A DNA stretch of 64,000 nucleotides from Bradyrhizobium sp. NDS-1 (GTDB lineage: Bacteria; Pseudomonadota; Alphaproteobacteria; Rhizobiales; Xanthobacteraceae): assembly GCF_032918005.1 (NCBI RefSeq), contig NZ_CP136628.1, positions 1,783,501 to 1,847,500 on the forward strand, written 5' to 3'. Position 1 is the first letter of the stretch. Every line of letters begins with the position of its first letter. Position numbers and translations under genes: made by a program. The notes under the pieces were generated by a model. It did not search any database and had not been told where the DNA came from. It worked only from the letters and a program-made list of their open reading frames with translations. Positions 52,967-62,123 of this stretch are shown piece by piece.

Positions 52967-53161
52967 ATGAGCGATGGAGTTGATCATCTCGCGGGCCTGC
53001 TCGGACGCGCCGCGATGGACGTATGGGGCGACATGCCTCGCGACATCCAGGAAGCGCTGTTCGAGGCCGCCATGAAGGGACGCGCGAGCGAGCGTGAGGA
53101 GCTCGCGCGGCTGCTGCACGAGCGGCATCCGCGCACGCTTCATCCGGCGCGGCCGGGATGA
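52967..53161 (+). CDS. Small acidic/basic cytosolic protein, EcfG-controlled
   Basis: A 64-residue protein (MSDGVDHLAGLLGRAAMDV...), predicted helical with mixed charge and no signal peptide. No family recognised. AGGAGAGCCGA before the ATG at 52967 is decisive for the start. It is divergent from the DUF892 gene across the symmetric EcfG-type promoter, which implies expression in the general stress response. Possibly a small stress-adaptation protein; function unknown. Confidence 0.65.
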   Translation: MSDGVDHLAGLLGRAAMDVWGDMPRDIQEALFEAAMKGRASEREELARLLHERHPRTLHPARPG

Positions 53162-53297
53162 GGTCCAGAAGCGGAACGATCATGCGTGCTCATGATTGGT
53201 AAACCGGGTGGCGCGTCGCCGAATGGTTCGCATGAGACCGCGGCAGGCGCCCCGCTCGGCTGTTGAGCAAATCTGCGAGTCGATCGCCGTGACTGAG

Positions 53298-53471
53298 ATG
53301 AACATCGGAAAATGGTACGACCCGATCTCGGAGCGGTGGATCGAGCCTCGTGAAACGCGCGCCATCGCCGGTTATGATCAGTCCAGCGCCGAGAAAGCGC
53401 CGGAGAGTCACGAGCGGGGCGAGGCGCAGCGGATCTGGCAGCTGTTGGTTGATTGCTGCGTGGGTGAGTGA
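53298..53471 (+). CDS. Possible small protein (57 aa), uncertain
   Basis: A frame from the ATG at 53298 encodes MNIGKWYDPISERWIEPRE..., a polar 57-residue protein ending VDCCVGE. No clear ribosome site; a longer version could begin at 53196 (TTG) or 53223 (ATG). The start is guesswork and it may not be a gene. No family recognised. Confidence 0.3.
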   Translation: MNIGKWYDPISERWIEPRETRAIAGYDQSSAEKAPESHERGEAQRIWQLLVDCCVGE

Positions 53472-53703
53472 TGCCGAATTCCGGCGGTCCTCGGCCGGAG
53501 AGCACCTGCCGGCACGCACGGTCATAGTGTGATCACGAAGTTCGCGAGGGCGATGACGAACCCGGTGCGGCCGCCGCGCCGGGCTCGGCTTGCATCGCGC
53601 GGGGCAGCCCAGCGTTTCCGTCAAGGCTGATCTCGACGACGTCCGGCACGGATCGGTATAATTACCCCACCCGATTGCAAGCCGGACCCGGAACAAGGAT
53701 CAG

Positions 53704-56028
53704 ATGATGGACGATACGATTGGTTTCCCCGACCCCGGTCTCGATCTGTCGGACGGCTTCAAGCCGCACACCTCGCATTGGGGCGTGTTCTCCGCGCGTC
53801 AGGGCGCGGCCGGCCTCGAGGTCAGGGCCTATGCGGGCGATCCCGATCCGAACGGCATCATCGACAATTTCCCCGGTGCACTCCGCCATCAGGCGCGCAT
53901 CGCCCAGCCGGCGATCCGCCGCGGCTGGCTCGAGCGCGGGCCGGGCCCCGACAATCGCCGCGGCCGCGACGAGTTCGTTTCGGTGAGCTGGGAGAAGGCG
54001 CTCGATCTCCTCGGCGACGAGCTCTGTCGCATCCGCGACACGCGCGGCCCCGGCGCGGTGTTCGGCGGCTCCTATGGCTGGTCGAGCGCCGGCCGCTTTC
54101 ATCATGCCCAGAGCCAGGTGCATCGCTTCCTCAACATCGCGATGGGCGGCTATGTCCGCTCGGTGAACTCCTACTCCTCGGGCGCGTCCTCGGTGCTGCT
54201 GCCGCAAATTTTGGCAGGCTATGAGGACATCACGAAGCGCAACGTCACCTGGGAGCAGATCGCCGAAGACACCGACATCGTGCTGGCCTTCGGCGGCATG
54301 GCGCTGAAGAACTCGATGGTGGCCGGCGGCTCGATCAGCAAGCATGTCGAGCGCGGCGCCATGGCCGCAGCCCGCAAGCGCGGCTGCGAGTTCGTCCTGG
54401 TCAGCCCGCTCCGCGATGATCTGCCGGTCGAAGCTGGTGCGGAATGGATGAGCTGCGTGCCCGGCACCGATACCGCGCTGATGCTCGGCCTCGTCCACAC
54501 GCTGGTCAGCGAAGGTCTGCACGACCAGGACTTCCTCGATCGCTACACCGAGGGCTGGCCGGTCTTCCTGCGCTATCTCATGGGCGAAAGCGATGGCCAG
54601 CCCAAGCACGCCGAATGGGCCTCCGCGATCTCAGGCGTCGCGGCCGACACGATCCGGAAGCTGGCGCGCCGCGCCTCCGGCAAGCGTGCGCTGATCACCG
54701 TCTCACATTCGCTGCAGCGCGCCGAGCATGGCGAGCAGCCGGTGTGGATGGGCATGGTGCTGGCGGCAGCGCTCGGCCAGATCGGCCTTCCCGGTGGCGG
54801 TTACGCTTATTCGCTCGGTGCGATCGGCTATTACGGCCGCCGCGTCAACGACGTGCCGGGGCCGACGCTCGGGCAGGGCCGCAACGGCGTTGCCGATTTC
54901 ATTCCGGTCGCGCGGATCGCCGACATGCTGCTCAATCCCGGTACCACCTATCGTTATAACGGCGAGACGCGGACCTATCCGGACATCCGCCTGGTCTATT
55001 GGGCCGGCGGCAATCCCTTCCACCATCACCAGGACATCAACCGCCTGCGTAAGGCTTTTGCGCAACTCGACACCTTCGTCGTGCACGAGCTCGCCTGGAC
55101 CGCCACCGCGCGCCACGCCGACATCGTGCTGCCCGCGACGATGACGCTCGAACGTGAGGACATCGGCTATTCCACCAATGATCCCTTGATGGTCGCGATG
55201 CACAAGGTCGCCGAGCCGTTTGGCCTTGCGCGCGACGACTACGACATCTTCGCCGATCTCGCCGATCGTCTCGGCGCGCGCGAACCCTTCACCGAGGGAC
55301 GCACGTCGCGGCAATGGCTGGAGCATCTCTACGAGCCGACCCGCGCCTCGCTTGCGAAGCGTGGGCTCGAAGCGCCAACCTTCGACGAATTCTGGGCGCG
55401 CGGCAGCCTGGTCGTGCCGCAACAGCCCGATGACGGCGGCCGGCTGCGCCGTTTTCGCGAAGACCCGGTCAATCACGCCCTGCCGACGCCGAGCGGGCGC
55501 ATCGAGATCTTTTCGCAGAAGATCGCCGGCCATGGCGATGCAGATTGTCCCGGTCATCCGGTCTGGCTCGACAAGACCGACATGCCCAAGCCCGGGGCGC
55601 CGTGCTTCCTTGTCGCCAATCAGCCGGTGACGCGCCTGCACAGCCAGCTCGATTTCGGCGGCCATTCGCTTGCCGCCAAACATCGTGGCCGCGAGGTCGC
55701 GCGGATGAACCCGGTTGATGCGGACGCACGTGGCATTGGGGATGGCGACATCATCCGCCTGTTCAACGAGCGCGGCGCCTGCCTTGCCGCGGTCCACGTC
55801 ACCGACGGCATCGCGCCCGGCGTGGTGCAGCTGCCGACCGGGGCCTGGTACGATCCGATGGATCCCGAGGACGAGGCGCCGCTCTGCGTTCACGGCAATC
55901 CCAACGTGCTCACCCGCGACGTCGGGACCTCGTCCCTGGCGCAGGGCTGCACCGGTCAGCTGACGGCGGTCGAGGTCGAGAAGTTCACCGGCAATCTGCC
56001 GCCGATCCGCGCATTCGATCCGGTTTAG
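53704..56028 (+). CDS. bisC: Molybdopterin guanine dinucleotide oxidoreductase, BisC/TorA family (biotin/methionine sulfoxide reductase)
   Basis: A 774-residue bis-MGD enzyme of the DMSO/TMAO/biotin sulfoxide reductase family. It contains GGSYGWSSAGRFHHAQSQ and VNSYSSGASSVLL, where Ser158 is the molybdenum ligand, then GGNPFHHHQD and the C-terminal MGD-binding region. There is no TAT signal and no N-terminal iron-sulfur motif, so it is cytosolic like E. coli BisC, which reduces biotin sulfoxide and free methionine-S-sulfoxide. AAGGATCAG precedes the ATG. OsmC follows after 19 nt and MsrA lies nearby, consistent with repair of oxidised sulfur compounds. Confidence 0.9.
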   Translation: MMDDTIGFPDPGLDLSDGFKPHTSHWGVFSARQGAAGLEVRAYAGDPDPNGIIDNFPGALRHQARIAQPAIRRGWLERGPGPDNRRGRDEFVSVSWEKALDLLGDELCRIRDTRGPGAVFGGSYGWSSAGRFHHAQSQVHRFLNIAMGGYVRSVNSYSSGASSVLLPQILAGYEDITKRNVTWEQIAEDTDIVLAFGGMALKNSMVAGGSISKHVERGAMAAARKRGCEFVLVSPLRDDLPVEAGAEWMSCVPGTDTALMLGLVHTLVSEGLHDQDFLDRYTEGWPVFLRYLMGESDGQPKHAEWASAISGVAADTIRKLARRASGKRALITVSHSLQRAEHGEQPVWMGMVLAAALGQIGLPGGGYAYSLGAIGYYGRRVNDVPGPTLGQGRNGVADFIPVARIADMLLNPGTTYRYNGETRTYPDIRLVYWAGGNPFHHHQDINRLRKAFAQLDTFVVHELAWTATARHADIVLPATMTLEREDIGYSTNDPLMVAMHKVAEPFGLARDDYDIFADLADRLGAREPFTEGRTSRQWLEHLYEPTRASLAKRGLEAPTFDEFWARGSLVVPQQPDDGGRLRRFREDPVNHALPTPSGRIEIFSQKIAGHGDADCPGHPVWLDKTDMPKPGAPCFLVANQPVTRLHSQLDFGGHSLAAKHRGREVARMNPVDADARGIGDGDIIRLFNERGACLAAVHVTDGIAPGVVQLPTGAWYDPMDPEDEAPLCVHGNPNVLTRDVGTSSLAQGCTGQLTAVEVEKFTGNLPPIRAFDPV

Positions 56029-56047
56029 GCAAGCAAGGAGAACTGAG

Positions 56048-56470
56048 ATGATCCGCAAGGCAACAGCAGTCTGGAAGGGCACTGGTCGCGATGGCACGGG
56101 CCACCTGTCGAGCGAATCCGGCGTGCTTGCCGGGACGCCTTATTCCTTCAAGACCCGCTTCGAGAACGAGAAGGGCACCAATCCCGAAGAGTTGATCGCC
56201 GCGGCCCATGCCGGCTGTTTCACCATGGCGCTAGCCTTCGGCCTGCAGATGGCGGGTTTCACACCGGACGAGCTCTCGACCGAAGCCGCCGTCACGCTCG
56301 AGCCTGAAGGCAAGGGTTTCAAGATCAGCAAATCCGCGCTGACCCTGCGGGCGAAAGTGCCGAATCTCGACGATGCCGGCTTCGCCCGGATCGCCGGCGA
56401 GGCCGAGAAGAACTGCCCGGTGTCCAAGGTGCTCAACGCCGCCATCACGCTCGACGCCAAGCTGGTCTAG
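56048..56470 (+). CDS. OsmC-family hydroperoxide reductase
   Basis: A 140-residue OsmC protein with the two redox cysteines Cys57 (AHAGCFTMAL) and Cys123 (EKNCPVSK). The family reduces organic hydroperoxides using lipoylated proteins or thiols. AAGGAGAACTGAG precedes the ATG. It starts 19 nt after the bisC stop and is probably in one operon with it, matching an oxidative-repair unit. Confidence 0.93.
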   Translation: MIRKATAVWKGTGRDGTGHLSSESGVLAGTPYSFKTRFENEKGTNPEELIAAAHAGCFTMALAFGLQMAGFTPDELSTEAAVTLEPEGKGFKISKSALTLRAKVPNLDDAGFARIAGEAEKNCPVSKVLNAAITLDAKLV

Positions 56471-56518
56471 GCGCGATGAGATGAGGATTGATTGCTGCGA
56501 CGACGGCGGTGCAGCACT

Positions 56519-56624
56519 CCTCTCCCGCCTGCGGGAGAGGGTGCTTCCACAATGGGATAGCCCCCTAGAGGAGAAAGCCCTCACCCGCGCCTTCGGCGCG
56601 ACCTCTCCCGCAAGCGGGAGAGGT
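56519..56624. repeat. Pair of REP-like palindromes between osmC and msrA
   Basis: First palindrome: CCTCTCCCGC (56519-56528) against GCGGGAGAGG (56531-56540). Second: eleven-base arms at 56601-56611 and 56614-56624 with the same CTCTCCCGC core. A smaller CGCGCC-TTC-GGCGCG hairpin sits at 56586-56600. They form the 329-nt gene-free gap before msrA, which holds nothing else recognisable. Confidence 0.8.
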
Positions 56625-56799
56625 CGCACCGAGCCCGGGGCAATCGATTCGACCTAAAGCCATCGCGCGCTGGGGCGAGCGTTTGCTCCGCGCCATTCGA
56701 TCCAGGCGACCGGATGGGCGTCGAGGCGCGGCTTTCGGCCGGGCGGCCGAAAGCCTATATGATGGACAAGCTGTTGAGCGATCATTGGGAGCACATCAC

Positions 56800-57315
56800 A
56801 TGACGACGGAACGCGCAGTTTTGGCCGGCGGCTGCTTCTGGGGCATGCAGGATCTGATCCGCAAGCAGCCGGGCGTGATCTCCACCCGCGTCGGTTACAC
56901 CGGCGGGCACGTCAAGAACGCCACCTACCGCAATCACGAAGGCCATGCCGAAGCGATCGAGATCGTGTTCGATCCGGCCAGGACCAGCTTCCGGACCATG
57001 CTGGAGTTCTTCTTCCAGATCCATGATCCGACCACGCTCAACCGTCAGGGTAACGATATCGGCACGAGCTATCGGTCGGCCATCTTCTACACCAGCGAGG
57101 AGCAGAAGCGGATTGCCGAAGACACCATTGCCGACGTCGAGGCATCCGGCCTGTGGCCCGGCAAGGTGGTGACCGAGGTCGCGCCCGTGCGCGAGTTCTG
57201 GGAAGCCGAGCCCGAGCATCAGGACTATCTCGAACGTTATCCTGATGGTTACACCTGCCACTTCATCCGGCCCGGCTGGAAGCTGCCGCGCCGAGCGGCC
57301 GCGATGGGCGGCTAA
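56800..57315 (+). CDS. msrA: Peptide methionine-S-sulfoxide reductase MsrA
   Basis: A 171-residue MsrA that reduces methionine-S-sulfoxide in proteins. The catalytic motif GCFWG has Cys12; further conserved parts are [50 protein letters not shown] (split across strands) and [20 protein letters not shown]. The ATG at 56800 fits the family start and has GGGAGCACATCAC upstream; the frame is open further up but into repeat sequence. Works alongside BisC, which acts on free methionine sulfoxide. Converges with the MFS gene. Confidence 0.96.
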   Translation: MTTERAVLAGGCFWGMQDLIRKQPGVISTRVGYTGGHVKNATYRNHEGHAEAIEIVFDPARTSFRTMLEFFFQIHDPTTLNRQGNDIGTSYRSAIFYTSEEQKRIAEDTIADVEASGLWPGKVVTEVAPVREFWEAEPEHQDYLERYPDGYTCHFIRPGWKLPRRAAAMGG

Positions 57316-57343
57316 CGCCGAATGGCCAAGGGTTGAAACGCTA

Positions 57344-57386
57344 GCCTCATCCTGAGGGGCTTGCGCAAGCGGGCGAAGGACGAGGC
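57344..57386. repeat. Palindromic intergenic repeat between msrA and MFS genes
   Basis: Arms GCCTCATCCT (57344-57353) and AGGACGAGGC (57377-57386) with one mismatch, around a GC-rich middle. This resembles a palindromic repeat seen widely between Bradyrhizobium genes. It lies between converging genes and may also stop transcription. Confidence 0.65.
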
Positions 57387-57392
57387 GCGCGC

Positions 57393-58523
57393 TCACCTTG
57401 CGACGATGCGCGCCGACAGCGTGACGAGACCCATCAATGCAGCCAGCAACCAGAACGCCAGCGGCAATCCGCCAAGATGTGCGACGAAGCCGACGCCCGC
57501 GGGGCCGATCAGGATCCCGGCATAGCCCGCGGTCGTGATCGCGGCGACCGCAAGCCCCGTCGGCATGACGGTCTGCCGCGCCGCCCGCCGAAACAGCACC
57601 GGCACGAGGTTCGACGCCCCGAGCCCGATCAGCAGGAATCCGGCGATGGCGACTGCCGCGACGGGCGCCGTGAGCAGGACCACGAAACCGGCGATCGCGA
57701 TGAGACTGCCCCAGAGCAATGTCGCGCGGTCCCCGATGCGCGCAACGACGGCGTCGCCGCCGAGCCGGCCCACGGTCATCGCGATCGAGAACACGATGTA
57801 GCCGGCTCCGCCTTGAGCCTCGGTGACGAGCCCTGCGCCGATGACGAGCAGTGCGCCCCAATCGAGCATCGCGCCCTCGACCAGGAACGTGATTGCGCCG
57901 AGCAGCGCAAGCAGCAGCACCGATCCGTGCGGCATTACGAACAGCGGGCCCTCCTGCACCTGCACGGAACGGAGCAGGCGCGGCCAGGTCACGATCATTG
58001 CGATCAGCATCAGGACGGAGCATATCAGCGTGCAGGCCAGTGTGCCGAACTGCAGCGAGAGCAGCGCCGTCACCAGCGCGGATCCGGCGAACCCCCCGAT
58101 GCTGAACAACGCGTGGAAGCCGGACATCAGCGGGCGTCCCGCGGCGCGCTCCACCTCCACGGCGTGGATGTTCATGGCGACGTCGATCGAGCCGAGCGCC
58201 GCGCCAAATGCGAAAAGCGCCAGCGCCAGCGTTGCGGGCGAGCTCGCGACCGCGAGCAGGGGCAGGACCAGCGCCAGGCCCAAGCCGCCCGCAATGATGA
58301 TCGGCCTGCTGCCGTGTCGCGCGCTCATGATTCCAGTCAGCAGCATCGCAACGACCGAGCCGATGCCGAGGCTGAGCAGGAGCAGTCCGAGGACGCCGTC
58401 GTCGACGCCGAGCCGCGTCTTTGCGAACGGCACCAGCGGTGCCCAGCATGAGATGCCGAAGCCGGCAACGAGGAAGGCAAGCCGGGTCGCAAGTCGCGTC
58501 GAAGGCCGGTCGGCAGAAGACAT
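57393..58523 (-). CDS. MFS transporter (YbjJ/fucose-permease-like)
   Basis: A 376-residue major facilitator with 12 helices. GLLLLSLGIGSVVAMLLTGIMSARHGSRP is the loop 2-3 region, and GSIDVAMNIHAVEVERAAGRPLMSGFHALFSIGG is the conserved segment of the YbjJ/FucP-like group (written here in two recognised parts). Substrate unknown; related proteins have been linked to sugars and to efflux. ATG at 58523 with GGAATCCCC upstream. It is isolated: convergent with msrA and separated by 164 nt from the SoxYZ-like gene. Confidence 0.88.
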   Translation of the reverse strand: MSSADRPSTRLATRLAFLVAGFGISCWAPLVPFAKTRLGVDDGVLGLLLLSLGIGSVVAMLLTGIMSARHGSRPIIIAGGLGLALVLPLLAVASSPATLALALFAFGAALGSIDVAMNIHAVEVERAAGRPLMSGFHALFSIGGFAGSALVTALLSLQFGTLACTLICSVLMLIAMIVTWPRLLRSVQVQEGPLFVMPHGSVLLLALLGAITFLVEGAMLDWGALLVIGAGLVTEAQGGAGYIVFSIAMTVGRLGGDAVVARIGDRATLLWGSLIAIAGFVVLLTAPVAAVAIAGFLLIGLGASNLVPVLFRRAARQTVMPTGLAVAAITTAGYAGILIGPAGVGFVAHLGGLPLAFWLLAALMGLVTLSARIVAR

Positions 58524-58687
58524 GGGGATTCCGGGGGAGGAAGCAGGGCAGGACGGCCGACAAGCCGGAGAAATGCCGCAGCTTTATGTCCGAGCCATTC
58601 CCGAATTGCGCAGCCGCCCACAGCAAGCCGCAACACCATGATCGCCCGTTCGCGTCTCGTGCGCCCCGGATTGAGAGGAGGAACGCC

Positions 58688-59506
58688 TCACGTCCCCGGC
58701 TTTTCCACGTCCCACTCATTGCGGAACACGTGGCCGTCCGTGTCCCTGGCTTCCGCGCGGAAACGCCTGGCGCCGTTGGAGACGTAGGTGAAGCGCAGAT
58801 TGGGATCTTCCGAGATCGAGATGCCACCTTCCATCGACAGCACAGGGCTGTCGTCCTGCGTCAGCTTCAGCTGGTTGACGAAGAACGCGGGAATGTAGAG
58901 CTGCGTGACCTGGTCCATCTGCAGGCCGGAATTGTTGGGATGGCCGATCATGATCTGCGCTTCGCGGATACGGCTCGCCGGCGCCTCCTCGCGCGCGAAT
59001 TGCCGGTAACGCATCTGGCCCAGCCGGCTGTTGGCTTCTTCTGCGTTCTTTCCAGCTGGCGCAGAGCAGCCGCCCGAGGCCTTCACATAGACCTTCGAGA
59101 CATAGAGCTGGCCGTCGCTGAGCTCGGCCACCGCATGGACGTCGGTGTAGTTGTTGACGCGCACGCGCGTCGAGATCTCGGTGACATTGGCATCGGGGCC
59201 GAGCTCGAACTTCGCCGCCATCGGCGCCGGGTTACGGTCGATCACGAGGGTGATCGAGCGGATGCGGCGGCTGTCTGCGGGCGACAGTTTGCTGCGCAGG
59301 GTCACCGGAACGATCGCCGCGTCCTCTGCGCGATACGGCATCTCGATGCCGATGACGGCGCTGCCGTCGTTCATCGGGCGATTATTGAAGATATCCTGGA
59401 CCAAGCCCGGCCAGGGATCGTCGGCGTCTGCAGCCTGCGCCGGCACGGCAAAGGCGATGCCGAGCAATGCGGCGATCAGGGGCAGGCGACGTGTCCATCT
59501 GGTCAT
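58688..59506 (-). CDS. Quinoprotein dehydrogenase-associated SoxYZ-like carrier
   Basis: A 272-residue periplasmic protein with a signal peptide (1-26). It is a fused SoxY-like domain (SKVYVKASGGCSAPAG with the carrier-type Cys) and a SoxZ-like Ig domain (REAQIMIGHPNNSGLQMDQ, PNLRFTYVSNGARRFRAEA). The same fusion occurs next to PQQ-dependent dehydrogenases. Its role in electron or thiol relay is not established. GGAGGACCACGACC sets the ATG at 59506 over the ATG at 59530. The zinc metallohydrolase gene on the same strand lies 98 nt upstream, with direct repeats between. Confidence 0.9.
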   Translation of the reverse strand: MTRWTRRLPLIAALLGIAFAVPAQAADADDPWPGLVQDIFNNRPMNDGSAVIGIEMPYRAEDAAIVPVTLRSKLSPADSRRIRSITLVIDRNPAPMAAKFELGPDANVTEISTRVRVNNYTDVHAVAELSDGQLYVSKVYVKASGGCSAPAGKNAEEANSRLGQMRYRQFAREEAPASRIREAQIMIGHPNNSGLQMDQVTQLYIPAFFVNQLKLTQDDSPVLSMEGGISISEDPNLRFTYVSNGARRFRAEARDTDGHVFRNEWDVEKPGT

Positions 59507-59521
59507 GGTCGTGGTCCTCCG

Positions 59522-59582
59522 AGTCAGCAAAGCTGATCTCGTCCAGAGTCAGCGAAGCTGATCTCCCGCGGAAGCTGATCTC
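59522..59582. repeat. Three direct repeats, each with TCAGC/GCTGA hairpin, before the SoxYZ-like gene
   Basis: AGTCAGCAAAGCTGATCTC (59522-59540), AGTCAGCGAAGCTGATCTC (59547-59565) and a shorter GCGGAAGCTGATCTC (59568-59582). The first two contain TCAGC-N3-GCTGA inverted repeats. They lie in the short gap between the metallohydrolase stop and the SoxYZ-like start. Confidence 0.7.
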
Positions 59583-59603
59583 TTGCTCATGATAGCGCGC
59601 CTG

Positions 59604-60530
59604 CTACTCCCATTCAATTTCCGAGAATGCTGCAGTTGCGTTCCGCGCGTTGTAGTCGCCGAACAGCTCCCAGCGCGACCGCTCCTCAGCGGCCGCCTTG
59701 TCGGCGGCGGCCCGGATCGGCTCGCCGGTCTTGTTCAGCGTGCGGACGTCGGACAGCAGCGTTGACAGGTAACGCCGCTCATCGGTCAGCGCGGCAGGCC
59801 AGTCGCTCACGGGGCCGTGACCCGGCACGACGCGTCGCGCCGGGATGGTCTCCAGCTCCTTCAACGTCTCGAGCCAGCCGCGGATGCTGCCATCCATGAC
59901 CGGAATGTGGCGGAGAAAGACGAGATCGCCCGCGAACAGGGTCTTGGTCGTTTCGTCGTAGACGGTGACATCGCTGTCGCTGTGCCCGGTCCGCCAGGCG
60001 CGCAAGGTCAGTTGGCGCGACCCGAGATCAAGCGTCTTCGTGTCCGAAACCAGCAAGGTGGGAGCAATGATCTTCACGGGATCCATCAACTCGCGACCCA
60101 TGATGCGACGAAAATTGTCGAGATAGAAGGGCCCGCGCGTCGCGAGCGCCTGCGGCAGCTTGTTGTGGCCGACGAAGCTCGTGCCCGCGGTGGCGAAGGC
60201 CGCATTGCCGAAGACATGGTCGGGATGGCCGTGGGTGTTGATGACATAGCGGATCGGCTTGGATGTGCGGGCCCGCACGGCGGCCAGCAGGGCCTCGCCT
60301 TCGCGAAGGCTGCCGCCGGTGTCGATGACGGCCACGGCGTCATCGCCCACGACGAAGCCGACATTGGCAATGTCGCCCTCGTTCTCGCGGGTCATCAGGG
60401 CAATGGCCCCGGAATGGACGAAGATTCCCGGTGCGACTTCGCTCACAGGCAATTCGGCCGCCCCGGCCCGTGCTAGCGTTGCGATCCCCAGCAGGGACAA
60501 GGCTGCGATCACTCGAGCGATGCGGGACAC
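59604..60530 (-). CDS. Quinoprotein relay system zinc metallohydrolase
   Basis: A 308-residue exported metallo-beta-lactamase-fold protein: signal peptide 1-23, zinc motif His100-x-His102-x-Asp104-His105 ([13 protein letters not shown]), later ligands in RTGHSDSD and FAGDLVF and [10 protein letters not shown]. This branch occurs with PQQ-dependent dehydrogenases together with the SoxYZ-like carrier, also adjacent here. Activity unknown; periplasmic. It is divergent from the binding-protein gene at 60658 over 127 nt. Confidence 0.9.
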   Translation of the reverse strand: MSRIARVIAALSLLGIATLARAGAAELPVSEVAPGIFVHSGAIALMTRENEGDIANVGFVVGDDAVAVIDTGGSLREGEALLAAVRARTSKPIRYVINTHGHPDHVFGNAAFATAGTSFVGHNKLPQALATRGPFYLDNFRRIMGRELMDPVKIIAPTLLVSDTKTLDLGSRQLTLRAWRTGHSDSDVTVYDETTKTLFAGDLVFLRHIPVMDGSIRGWLETLKELETIPARRVVPGHGPVSDWPAALTDERRYLSTLLSDVRTLNKTGEPIRAAADKAAAEERSRWELFGDYNARNATAAFSEIEWE

Positions 60531-60657
60531 TTTTCTGCCTCAGTTCAAAGGGTTCGCTGCATTGCACTGCAACAAAGCGAAGCCAGCGAAGTCTGGCCCA
60601 TCATGGCGCGTCATGCGTTGCATGGATAGCATTCAAACAAAACGAGGAGGAAGCACG

Positions 60658-61539
60658 ATGACGGAGGCCGGACGACATCGTCGCTGGTTGTTTTCAATGT
60701 GGGTTCTGGTTGCATCCTGTGCGCTCGGCGATGTCGCCGTCGCGCAGACGAACGAGGCCGGCGATCTCTCATTCGAGCTGGTTGATCCCAAGGTGCTGCG
60801 CGTCTGTGCCGATCCGCGCAATCTGCCGTTCTCGAACGAGAAGGGCGAGGGGTTCGAGAACAAGCTGGCCGAGCTGCTTGCAGACAAGCTCCAGAAGAAG
60901 CTCGACTACGTCTTCTTCCCGCAGGCCACCGGCTTCGTGCGGATGACGCTGGGTGCGCATCGCTGCGACGTCATCATGGGCTTTCCGCAAGGCGATGACG
61001 TCGTGCAGGGCACCAACCCCTATTACCGCACGAGCTATGCATTGGTTGCCAAGGCCGGCAGCGGGCTCGAGAGCGTGGCTACGCTCGAGGATCCGAAGCT
61101 GAAGGGCAAGCATGTCGGCATCGTCGCGGGAACGCCGCCGGCGACCAACATGGCCATTGCCGGCCTGATGGGCGATGCAAAGCCCTATCCGTTGATGGTC
61201 GACACGCGCTACGACAATTCGGCGCAGGTCATGATCGACGACCTCGCCGCCGGCAAGATCGACGCCGGCGTCCTGTGGGGACCCATGGCCGGCTACTATG
61301 CGAAGAAGGTCGGCTCGCTTCACGTCACGCCGCTGGTGAAGGAAGCCACGGGTCCGAAGCTGGTCTATCGCATCGGCATGGGCGTGCGGCCCGCCGACCA
61401 GAACTGGAAGCGGCAGCTCAACAAGCTGATCCAGGAGAACCAGGCCGAGATCAACAAGATCCTGGTCGACTTCGGCGTACCGTTGCTCGACGAGAGCGAT
61501 CGGCCGCTCAGTGCGGAGACGGTCAAGAAGACGCCATGA
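60658..61539 (+). CDS. MoxJ/XoxJ-like quinoprotein dehydrogenase-associated periplasmic binding protein
   Basis: A 293-residue periplasmic binding protein of the type-2 (SBP_bac_3) fold with a signal peptide (about 1-28). It has VLRVCADPRNLPFSNEKGEGFENKLAELLA at the start, split as in MoxJ/XoxJ, then PYYRTSYALVAKAG and LWGPMAGYYAKK. XoxJ proteins aid maturation of PQQ methanol/alcohol dehydrogenases. GGAGGAAGCACG precedes the ATG at 60658. The CXXXCW gene follows after 10 nt. No MDH/XoxF gene is seen, so the enzyme must be beyond the right edge or elsewhere. Confidence 0.88.
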   Translation: MTEAGRHRRWLFSMWVLVASCALGDVAVAQTNEAGDLSFELVDPKVLRVCADPRNLPFSNEKGEGFENKLAELLADKLQKKLDYVFFPQATGFVRMTLGAHRCDVIMGFPQGDDVVQGTNPYYRTSYALVAKAGSGLESVATLEDPKLKGKHVGIVAGTPPATNMAIAGLMGDAKPYPLMVDTRYDNSAQVMIDDLAAGKIDAGVLWGPMAGYYAKKVGSLHVTPLVKEATGPKLVYRIGMGVRPADQNWKRQLNKLIQENQAEINKILVDFGVPLLDESDRPLSAETVKKTP

Positions 61540-61549
61540 GGCAGACACC

Positions 61550-62107
61550 ATGAGGCGGCCTCTTGCCGCTGCGCTCGTCGCCGCCCTGCTGGCGGCGCCG
61601 GTTCTGGCGCAGCAGCAGGAGCCGTTCGAGCCCGAGGGTTATCGGACCGACAATTATCGCGCGCCGGTGCCGGCGACGCTCGCCGGCGCGCGGGTGCTTG
61701 CCACGGCGGAAGCCGAAGCGATCTGGCGTGCCGGAAGCGGTGCGTTTATCGACGTGCTGCCGCGTCCGCCGAAGCCGAAGAACCTTCCGGAAGGCACGGT
61801 GTGGCGCGATGCGCCGCGCAGGAACATTCCGGACAGCATCTGGCTGCCGGATACCGGCTATGGCACGCTGCCGCCCGCCATGGACGATTATTTCCAGCGC
61901 GGCCTCGCGCGCGCCTCGCGCGGCGACAAGTCGGCGCTGCTTGTGATCTACTGCCTCGCCGACTGCTGGATGTCCTGGAACGCCGCCAAGCGCGCGCTGG
62001 CCTATGGCTATTCCAACATCGCCTGGTATCCCGACGGCACCGACGGCTGGGAGCGTGCCAAGCTTCCCACCGAAGAGGTGCAGCCGGAGCCGCGGCCGGA
62101 GCAGTAG
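61550..62107 (+). CDS. PQQ-dependent catabolism-associated CXXXCW-motif protein
   Basis: A 185-residue exported protein: signal peptide 1-20, rhodanese-like fold, and the hallmark YCLADCWMSWNAAKRAL with Cys135, Cys139 and Trp140. The family is found only beside PQQ-dependent alcohol oxidation genes, which supports the reading of this region. Function unknown; the cysteines suggest redox or metal/thiol transfer in the periplasm. Start ATG at 61550, ten nt after the binding-protein stop. Confidence 0.9.
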   Translation: MRRPLAAALVAALLAAPVLAQQQEPFEPEGYRTDNYRAPVPATLAGARVLATAEAEAIWRAGSGAFIDVLPRPPKPKNLPEGTVWRDAPRRNIPDSIWLPDTGYGTLPPAMDDYFQRGLARASRGDKSALLVIYCLADCWMSWNAAKRALAYGYSNIAWYPDGTDGWERAKLPTEEVQPEPRPEQ

Positions 62108-62123
62108 TGATGGGCGCAGATGC

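Noticed and set aside
60562-60575. TTG-N8-CAA match upstream of the MoxJ/XoxJ-like gene as an FNR/FixK site
   Set aside because: Only the outer TTG and CAA fit; the flanking bases break the palindrome and oxygen control is not expected here.
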